Shown here in pieces: positions 16,937 to 23,194 of a DNA stretch of 64,000 nt. Position 1 is the first letter of the stretch, and the number at the start of each line of letters is the position of its first letter. This DNA comes from JAUIAI01 sp050633665 (GTDB lineage: Bacteria > Pseudomonadota > Gammaproteobacteria > Burkholderiales > Burkholderiaceae_E). The position numbers and the translations under genes are program-made. The notes beneath the pieces are model-generated. The model did no database searches. It saw only the letters and a list, made by a program, of their open reading frames with translations, and was not told the origin of the DNA. The stretch is taken from positions 558,001 through 622,000 of the forward strand of contig JBOEGY010000007.1 in assembly GCA_050633665.1 (NCBI GenBank), written 5' to 3'.

Positions 16937-18427
16937 TCAGGCCGATGCGGACGGCGTTTCGACAAAATCGCTGGTATCAGTGGGCGCATAGTTAAAGCTG
17001 ATATCACCCCAGGTATCAAGTGCCGCCTGTAGCGGCGTACATTGCCGGGCAGCGGCCTTCAGAATTTCGGGCCCTTCGTTGACAATGTCTTTACCTTCGT
17101 TGCGCGCCTTGACCATTGACTCGAGTGCGACCCGGTTGGCAACCGCGCCCGCCTGAATGCCCTGAGGGTGGCCGATCGTGCCGCCACCGAACTGCAGAAC
17201 AACATCGTCGCCGAACAAGTGAAGCAACTGATGCATCTGACCGGCATGAATCCCGCCTGACGCGACCGGCATTACTTTTTTGATGTCTGCCCAGTCCTGA
17301 TCGAAGTGATTGCCGCGCGCCAGATTCTGGCGCGTGAAGCTCTCACGACATACATCGTAATAACCTTGTACGGTAGGCGGATCGCCTTCGAGCTTGCCCA
17401 CCGCCGTACCGGCATGAATATGGTCAACACCGGCCAGTCGCATCCACTTGGCAATCACCCGAAAACTCACACCATGACTCTTCTGACGGGTATAGGTGCC
17501 ATGCCCGGCGCGATGCAAATGCAGAATCATGTCGTTCTTGCGTGCCCAGTTACTGATTGACTGAATTGCGGTATAGCCCACCACCAGATCAATCATCACA
17601 ATTACCGAGCCCAACTCCTTGGCAAATTCCGCGCGCTCATACATGTCTTCCATCGTCGCGCCGGTAATGTTGAGATAACTGCCTTTGACCTCACCGGTCA
17701 CCGCGCTGGCCTTGTTGACGGCGTCCATCACATACAGAAACCGGTCGCGCCAGTGCATAAACGGCTGCGAGTTGATGTTCTCGTCGTCTTTCATGAAATC
17801 GAGGCCGCCTTTCAGGCCCTCGTAGACCACCCGCCCGTAGTTTCTGCCCGAAAGCCCGAGCTTGGGCTTGGTGGTTGCGCCCAATAACGGCCGGCCGAAC
17901 TTATCCAGTCTTTCGCGCTCAACGATCAGACCGGTCGGCGGTCCTTTGAAGGTTTTGACATAAGCAACCGGTAGTTGAATATCTTCAAGCCGCGCAGCCT
18001 TCAGCGGCTTGAAGCTGAAAACATTACCAATAAGACTCGCGGTCAGATTCGCGATAGACCCTTCTTCAAACAAAATCAGGTCGTAAGCCACCCAGGCAAA
18101 ATACGAACCCGGGTTGTTGGCAATCGGCTGCACCTTGTAAGCCTTGGCCCGATAACTGTCACACGCGGTGAGCCGATCGGTCCAGACAACCGTCCAGGTC
18201 GCAGTGCTGGACTCTCCCGCCACTGCCGCTGCCGCCTCCACCGGGTCTACCCCGTCCTGAGGCGTAATGCGAAACAGGCAAATGACATCGGTGTCTTTCG
18301 GTTGATAGTCCGGCGCCCAATAACCCATCTCCCGGTACTTCAACACGCCAGCGGCGTAGCGTTTCCTTTTATCTGCGGTGATATCGGTAGCGTCCGTCTT
18401 CACCGACTGTGCGTCGTTGTGGCCCAA
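16937..18427 (-). CDS. rbcL: Rubisco large subunit, form IC/ID
   Basis: A 496-residue large subunit. Catalytic Lys187 lies in GATTKPKLGLS and the carbamylated Lys213 in GGLDFMKDDEN; the later loop 6 region GTAVGKLEGD is intact. The N-terminus (KRKRYAAGVLKYREMGYW) is of the red, form IC/ID kind, which matches the small subunit and CbbX. It is the first gene of the cbb operon. A 112-bp region separates it from divergent cbbR and carries a LysR-type palindrome 82 bp upstream of this start. Confidence 0.97.
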   Translation of the reverse strand: MGHNDAQSVKTDATDITADKRKRYAAGVLKYREMGYWAPDYQPKDTDVICLFRITPQDGVDPVEAAAAVAGESSTATWTVVWTDRLTACDSYRAKAYKVQPIANNPGSYFAWVAYDLILFEEGSIANLTASLIGNVFSFKPLKAARLEDIQLPVAYVKTFKGPPTGLIVERERLDKFGRPLLGATTKPKLGLSGRNYGRVVYEGLKGGLDFMKDDENINSQPFMHWRDRFLYVMDAVNKASAVTGEVKGSYLNITGATMEDMYERAEFAKELGSVIVMIDLVVGYTAIQSISNWARKNDMILHLHRAGHGTYTRQKSHGVSFRVIAKWMRLAGVDHIHAGTAVGKLEGDPPTVQGYYDVCRESFTRQNLARGNHFDQDWADIKKVMPVASGGIHAGQMHQLLHLFGDDVVLQFGGGTIGHPQGIQAGAVANRVALESMVKARNEGKDIVNEGPEILKAAARQCTPLQAALDTWGDISFNYAPTDTSDFVETPSASA

Positions 18428-18508
18428 AGCAGTCTCTCCCTTTCTTGATAACTGTCGAAAACAGCGTTAGGCGGACTGTAGATTCGACGAAAAGTAAGGT
18501 AAAGTCAC

Positions 18509-18535
18509 TTTTTCTTAGCCTTGGAATAAGAAAAA
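18509..18535. promoter_or_regulatory. CbbR operator between rbcL and cbbR
   Basis: TTTTTCTTA (18509-18517) and TAAGAAAAA (18527-18535) are perfect inverted repeats with a nine-base spacer. The centre satisfies the LysR-type T-N11-A rule. It ends five bases before the cbbR start codon and is centred about 95 bp from the rbcL start, so one site can serve both autoregulation and rbcL activation. Confidence 0.82.
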
Positions 18536-18539
18536 TTTA

Positions 18540-19481
18540 ATGAAAACAATTACGCTGAGGCAGATTCGGGTTTTTGTTGCGGTCGCCAGGGATTTGAGTT
18601 TTGCGCGCGCCGCGGAAAGCCTGCACCTGACAGCGCCTGCGGTTTCAATGCAAATCAAGGAACTCGAAGCCAAGATTCAGCTGCCCTTGTTTGTGCGCGC
18701 CGGCCGTAAAGTGGCGTTGACCAGTGCGGGCGAGTACTTCCTGGTTCACGCCCGGAAAACCCTCTCTTCCCTGAAAGAAGCGGAGGATTCAATGGCCAGG
18801 TTCGCGCGCCTGGATGCCGGTCGCTTAACGGTAGGCATGGTCAGCACCGCCAATTATTTCGTGCCCAAAATGCTGGCCCGTTTTCATGATGATCATCCAG
18901 GCGTGGAAATCAAACTTCGGGTGACTCAAAACCGTCAGCAAATGTTTGACCTGCTTGGCGCCAATGAGATTGACCTCGCCATCATGGGCCGCCCGCCTGA
19001 GAATTTCGCCACCCGTGCGGAAGCATTCGCAGCTCATCCGTTTGTTTTTGTCGCACCGCCTGATCACGAACTGCTGGACGAAGAACGCCCGCCCCCGATA
19101 GCGTTGAACCGCTACGGTTTCATCGTTCGGGAAAGCGAATCAGGCACCCGCAATGCGATGCACCGCTATTTTCATGAGCATCGCATATCGCCACCAATTC
19201 TGATGGAAATGTCGAGCAACGAAGCGATCAAGCAAGCCGTCATTGCCAACATCGGACTGGCGTTTCTCTCTTTGCACACAGTGCGGCTGGAGTTAAGCAA
19301 TGAGTTGATCAGGATTGTGCCGGTTCAGCACACACCGGTTATGCGGGTCTGGTATGTCGTCTCAATGAGCAACCGGGTGTTGTCGCCCTCTGCTGAGGCA
19401 TTTAGAGATTTTGTCCTGAAACGCGGCGAGCAGTGGCTGGCCGAACTCGACAAACCGTTTCTGGACGCCATGACGGTCTAA
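18540..19481 (+). CDS. cbbR: CbbR, LysR-type regulator of the Calvin cycle operon
   Basis: A 313-residue LysR-type regulator with an N-terminal helix-turn-helix (residues 4-62, FARAAESLHLTAPAVSMQIKEL) and an effector-binding domain. Divergence from rbcL and the TxPAVSMQIK-type recognition helix match CbbR. No Shine-Dalgarno sequence is visible; the bases before ATG are A/T-rich and are part of the operator palindrome, so the message may be leaderless or nearly so. The stop overlaps the stop of the convergent rhodanese gene by four bases. Confidence 0.93.
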   Translation: MKTITLRQIRVFVAVARDLSFARAAESLHLTAPAVSMQIKELEAKIQLPLFVRAGRKVALTSAGEYFLVHARKTLSSLKEAEDSMARFARLDAGRLTVGMVSTANYFVPKMLARFHDDHPGVEIKLRVTQNRQQMFDLLGANEIDLAIMGRPPENFATRAEAFAAHPFVFVAPPDHELLDEERPPPIALNRYGFIVRESESGTRNAMHRYFHEHRISPPILMEMSSNEAIKQAVIANIGLAFLSLHTVRLELSNELIRIVPVQHTPVMRVWYVVSMSNRVLSPSAEAFRDFVLKRGEQWLAELDKPFLDAMTV

Positions 19482-20038
19482 GGCTCGTGCGACCAGTGCC
19501 GGCGATCCAGTAACGCCCCCCATTTTTGATTGAACGGATGCACCGAATTGACGGGTTCCCGCCCACGCACCATCGGCAGCCCGCGGTTGGCCCATTCAAA
19601 GATAGAGCCCTGCAGGTTACTGACCGGTTCGATGCCGGCCGTCAACAAGTCCTCGGCAACCCGTGCCGAGCGCACGCCAACCGAGCAATAAACCACAATC
19701 GGGCGGGCGCCGGTATCGCTCCCAAGCAGCGCTTTGACCGCGTTGACATCTTCTGCATGAACGGCGCCGGGTAAATGGCTGACCGCAAATTCTTCGGCCG
19801 AACGGGTATCAATCAGCAGCGGTTTTTGCGCGGACGGGTCATTAAGAGTCTCATGCAACCGGGTAACGCTGATCAGGGGGACGCCGGGATAGTCAGACGC
19901 CAGATCTGCGTTTATTTGCGACCAGCTAGGCGCTTCCCAGAACCACGCCAATGCCGCCGGAGCGCCCAGAAACACACTTAACATCAGCGCTGCCAGTCCC
20001 GTCTTGCAGGCGCGATTCACTGATATAGTCAGACGCAT
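19478..20038 (-). CDS. Exported rhodanese-domain protein
   Basis: A 186-residue protein: signal peptide (basic start, hydrophobic core, cut near APAALA), then one rhodanese domain with LIDTRSAEEF and the active-site loop YCSVGVRS, where Cys is the persulfide carrier. It likely handles sulfane sulfur in the periplasm, perhaps linked to sulfur oxidation or detoxification. A longer upstream frame and an ATG at 20062 exist, but the start at 20038 gives a normal signal peptide. The ribosome binding site is weak. Confidence 0.8.
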   Translation of the reverse strand: MRLTISVNRACKTGLAALMLSVFLGAPAALAWFWEAPSWSQINADLASDYPGVPLISVTRLHETLNDPSAQKPLLIDTRSAEEFAVSHLPGAVHAEDVNAVKALLGSDTGARPIVVYCSVGVRSARVAEDLLTAGIEPVSNLQGSIFEWANRGLPMVRGREPVNSVHPFNQKWGALLDRRHWSHEP

Positions 20039-20158
20039 GAGTTCAGTCCGGTACAGAGTCATGATGATCAACCAACATCGTAGCGCGTCCTGTGCCTCTG
20101 CGCGACCAGCACTCGGGCGGATCACGCCTGAGCGGATCATATTGCCGGGCACAGGCTT

Positions 20159-21007
20159 CTGGAACTGACCGTCTACCTCGCGGTTCTGGGCGCGGCACTC
20201 TTGCACGCGGTCTGGAACGCGATTGTCAAAGGCGGTAATGACAAACTTCTCAGCATGACTGCTGTCGTACTCGGCCATGCCCCGTTTGCGTTTGTGGTCC
20301 TGCCTTTTGTCCCGGCGCCCGATCTGGCCAGCCTGCCCTACTTGCTCGCCGGCATCTTGCTACATGTCGGCTACCAGTTATTCCTGCTCTACTCGTACCG
20401 AACCGGTGATCTGACCCAGGTCTACCCAATTGCCCGTGGCGCCGCGCCGCTGATTGTGACGCTGACTTCGATTGTCTTTCTTGGCGTATCGCTGCGCCCG
20501 ATTGAACTGCTGGCGGTGGCGACCATCGGTGTCGGCATCATCAGCATGAGCCTGATCCGACAAGATAACGGCGCGCGAAACCTGCGTGCGGCAGGCATGG
20601 CTCTGGGAACAGGTTGTTTCATTGCAGGTTATTCACTAGTCGATGGCCTGGGCGCGCGAGTCGCCGGTACTGCGCTGGGCTATTACGGCTGGCTGACAAT
20701 CGGCAATGGCATTGTTTTTACGCTTTATGTTCTGCACACAAGACCGGGCGTATTGGCCGAGCTGCCAAGGCTTGCCCGACGGACCTTCCTGATTGGCGGC
20801 ACAGCCTCGTCGCTTGCCTACGCGCTCGTGACCTGGGCGTTTACACAAGCCCCGATCGCGCTGGTCACCGCATTGCGTGAAGTGAGTGTTGTCTTTGCCC
20901 TGATCATCGGCGTTGCTTTCCTGAAAGAAAAAGTAGGCGTCGGCAAAGTGGTTTCGGTGCTACTCGCTTTGTCAGGCGCGATACTGCTGCGCTTCGCCAA
21001 CGATTGA
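20159..21007 (+). CDS. EamA/DMT-family membrane transporter
   Basis: A protein of about 282 residues with ten predicted transmembrane helices in two EamA repeats, of the drug/metabolite transporter superfamily. The first plausible ATG/GTG start is missing. The family's conserved opening LAVLGAALLHAVWNAIVKGG lies upstream of the TTG at 20201, and the reading frame supports a start at CTG 20159 (reading ELTVYLAVLG). A stop at 20129 limits the frame. Either a CTG start is used or a base is wrong in the assembly. Substrate unknown. Confidence 0.78.
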   Translation: MELTVYLAVLGAALLHAVWNAIVKGGNDKLLSMTAVVLGHAPFAFVVLPFVPAPDLASLPYLLAGILLHVGYQLFLLYSYRTGDLTQVYPIARGAAPLIVTLTSIVFLGVSLRPIELLAVATIGVGIISMSLIRQDNGARNLRAAGMALGTGCFIAGYSLVDGLGARVAGTALGYYGWLTIGNGIVFTLYVLHTRPGVLAELPRLARRTFLIGGTASSLAYALVTWAFTQAPIALVTALREVSVVFALIIGVAFLKEKVGVGKVVSVLLALSGAILLRFAND

Positions 21008-21008
21008 T

Positions 21009-21650
21009 TCAAACCGGCCGGCGCAGAACCCAGGCGACTTCATTGGCAGGGCAAATGCCTTTCAGGCCACCACTAACGACTTTGCTGACAATCTGACTGA
21101 GCTCGTAAGCACTTCCGTAATAGTCGGTTATCCGCGACGCATCAACCGAAAATGGCGGGCCGTCCATCAACGCCTGATCGTACTCAAAACAAACCAGAAA
21201 CTGGCTGGCGCAAGCCGTGATCTGCATCAGGTGTTCGACATATTGCGCTCGCATGTCTTCTGGCATTGCCACCAATGCCGCGCGATCATAAATCGCATCA
21301 ACAGAGCCGAGCCTTTCAGCAGACAGTTCGAAAAAATCGCCTGCAAACACCGTTAACGCCCCAGCGTCATAACGTCTTAACGCGCCTGCTGTGCTCACCT
21401 GCGCCGTCAGCCCAAGCGAACCGAACAGTTGTTCCACGGCGTCCTGACTCAGCTCGGCGCCAAGCACTCGATAACCTTGTCCCAGCAGCCATCCAATATC
21501 ACGTGTCTTGCCACACAAGGGGAGAAATACTCGTGACGCCGCTGGCAATTCAAGGTGCGCCCAGTATTCAGTCAGCAATCGGTTTGGCGCTTCCTCGTGA
21601 AAGCCAATCTGATTCTTGTTCCATCGTTGTAGCCAGAAATTCGCGTCCAT
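21009..21650 (-). CDS. tpm: Thiopurine S-methyltransferase
   Basis: A 213-residue SAM-dependent methyltransferase of the TPMT family. It opens with the family motif FWLQRWNKNQIGFHEEAPN, then FLPLCGKTRDIGWLLGQGYRVLGAELS forms the SAM site. Bacterial members methylate thiopurines and, in some species, selenite or tellurite. It is convergent with the EamA gene (one base between stops) and divergent from a merR gene whose operator palindrome lies between them. Confidence 0.92.
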   Translation of the reverse strand: MDANFWLQRWNKNQIGFHEEAPNRLLTEYWAHLELPAASRVFLPLCGKTRDIGWLLGQGYRVLGAELSQDAVEQLFGSLGLTAQVSTAGALRRYDAGALTVFAGDFFELSAERLGSVDAIYDRAALVAMPEDMRAQYVEHLMQITACASQFLVCFEYDQALMDGPPFSVDASRITDYYGSAYELSQIVSKVVSGGLKGICPANEVAWVLRRPV

Positions 21651-21696
21651 TGCGATACCTCTTTTGTCTGAAATTCTCGATACGCCGTATCATGCA

Positions 21697-21716
21697 ACCT
21701 CAAGTCAACTTGAGGT
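21697..21716. promoter_or_regulatory. MerR-family operator resembling the soxS/SoxR box
   Basis: ACCTCAAGT-CA-ACTTGAGGT has nine-base arms around a two-base centre. Its core is nearly identical to the SoxR box I recall from enteric soxS (CCTCAAGTTAACTTGAGG). The right arm supplies the GAGG ribosome binding site of the merR gene, so binding should autorepress it. The palindrome starts 47 bp upstream of tpm. Confidence 0.75.
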
Positions 21717-21721
21717 CAAGT

Positions 21722-22150
21722 ATGTCGAATCTGGATATCGGTGAAGTCTCACGGCTGTCCGGGCTGCCGGCATCAACCCTGCGCTATTACGAAGAAAAAG
21801 GCCTGATCCGATCTGTCGGTCGATTCGGGCTTAGACGCTTATTCAGCCCGGGCGTACTGCAACAACTGTCATTGATCGCACTGGGCAGGACGGCGGGGTT
21901 TTCGTTGCAGGAGATTGCAGCGATGGTGGTCCATGACGGAGAGCCACAGATTGATCGTCTGCAACTGTCCGCCAAGGCCGATGAACTGGATCAGGCAATA
22001 CGCCGTCTCACCGCCGTGCGCGACGGCTTGCGTCACGCAGCCAAATGCTCAGCACCAAGCCATATGGAATGCCCGACCTTCCGGCGCTTGCTGAAAGTGG
22101 TCGAGCGGCGTTTTGCCGGCGGCCCAACCCAGAACTCCCGCCGTCGTTAG
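21722..22150 (+). CDS. MerR-family transcriptional regulator
   Basis: A 142-residue regulator: MerR winged helix at residues 3-70 (IGEVSRLSGLPASTLRYYEEKGLI), a coiled-coil dimer helix to about residue 107, and a short tail with Cys109 and Cys117 (KCSAPSHMECPTF). SoxR itself has four clustered cysteines for a [2Fe-2S] centre, which are absent. The chosen ATG lies just after the palindromic operator; the frame upstream is shadow of tpm. Effector unknown; a thiol-based sensor is possible. Confidence 0.85.
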   Translation: MSNLDIGEVSRLSGLPASTLRYYEEKGLIRSVGRFGLRRLFSPGVLQQLSLIALGRTAGFSLQEIAAMVVHDGEPQIDRLQLSAKADELDQAIRRLTAVRDGLRHAAKCSAPSHMECPTFRRLLKVVERRFAGGPTQNSRRR

Positions 22151-22884
22151 CCGACCGAACAATAGCCGCCGTCAACCGGCATCATCGTGCCAGTCATGTA
22201 GCGGGCGGCGTCCGAGCACAAAAACAGAATCGGCTCGGCAATCTCAACCGGCTCGGCCCAGCGGCCGATGGGTGTGCGACTCATGATTTGCGCATAACGC
22301 TCGGGGTTCTCGCGAGCACCCCGGGAAAGTTCGGTCATTACCCAGCCGGGCGCAACACCGTTGACCCGGATGCCGTCTTCTGCATAGGCACAGGCCAGCG
22401 ACATGGTCAGATTCTTCAGCGCGCCCTTGCTGGACGAATACGCCGGCTGTTTGGGGCCACCAAAAAAAGACATCACGGATCCGATCATCACGACCGCTCC
22501 GTTAGTCTTCTTGAGTAGCGGGCGCGCTGCCGTTGAGACCCGCATGCTGCCGCTGACATGAACATCCAGAACCTTGTCGAATTCTTCCGGCACATGTTCA
22601 AGATCTCGCTTGATGATGCCAGCACAGTTGATGACATAGTCCAGGCGATCCAGCCCCCCAATCAAGGTATCAACCGCTGCTTTGTCGGTGACGTCAAGCG
22701 CGCGGATATCGGCTTTGCCAAGAACCGGGTCGGCTTTAGCGGTTGCAATCTCCGCTTCGGTAAAACCACAGGCGATCACCGTTGCGCCGGCCTCAAGAAA
22801 GGCCCTGGAGGCGGCGCCGCCAATCCCGGACACCCCGCCCGTGACCAACGCCACATGACCAGAAAAATCAAAACTGGTTTTCAT
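22147..22884 (-). CDS. SDR-family oxidoreductase
   Basis: A 245-residue short-chain dehydrogenase/reductase. The nucleotide site is TGGVSGIG (residues 15-22), the NAG-type motif reads NCAG, and the catalytic pair is in YSSSK with an upstream Ser in MIGSVMS. The C-terminal GWVMTEL and DGGYCSVG segments are typical of classical SDRs. It follows the TusA-like gene by 11 bp, in the alaS-tusA-SDR run. Substrate unknown. Its stop overlaps the merR stop by four bases. Confidence 0.88.
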   Translation of the reverse strand: MKTSFDFSGHVALVTGGVSGIGGAASRAFLEAGATVIACGFTEAEIATAKADPVLGKADIRALDVTDKAAVDTLIGGLDRLDYVINCAGIIKRDLEHVPEEFDKVLDVHVSGSMRVSTAARPLLKKTNGAVVMIGSVMSFFGGPKQPAYSSSKGALKNLTMSLACAYAEDGIRVNGVAPGWVMTELSRGARENPERYAQIMSRTPIGRWAEPVEIAEPILFLCSDAARYMTGTMMPVDGGYCSVG

Positions 22885-22895
22885 TGGTTATCGCC

Positions 22896-23135
22896 TTACT
22901 TACGTTTCAGGAAAAATTCCCAGGTCTTGCCCGTCTCTTCGAATTTAACCAGTTCATGACCCGTCTGACGGGAGAACGCTTCGAAGTCGCGTCGCGAGCC
23001 CGGATCTGTGGAAATCACTTTCAGCACTTTGCCGCTTTCAAGTGCCGTTAATGCCTTCTTGGCGCGCAGGATGGGCAACGGGCAGTTCAGGCCGCTGGCA
23101 TCAACTTCCTGATCGGCCGAGATTGATTCTGACAT
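22896..23135 (-). CDS. TusA/SirA-like sulfur carrier protein
   Basis: A 79-residue protein of the TusA family. The signature LNCPLP places the persulfide-carrying Cys18 at the start of helix 1. TusA proteins pass sulfur for tRNA thiolation or, in sulfur oxidisers, between rhodaneses, DsrE proteins and Hdr-like complexes. It starts 59 bp after alaS on the same strand. A rhodanese gene lies 3 kb away, but no dsr or hdr genes are in the window. Confidence 0.9.
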   Translation of the reverse strand: MSESISADQEVDASGLNCPLPILRAKKALTALESGKVLKVISTDPGSRRDFEAFSRQTGHELVKFEETGKTWEFFLKRK

Positions 23136-23194
23136 CTTGTTTATCCCTTGGTAGCTATTGCTTTGAGTTTACCCGAGCACCGGCCGCGACGCTG

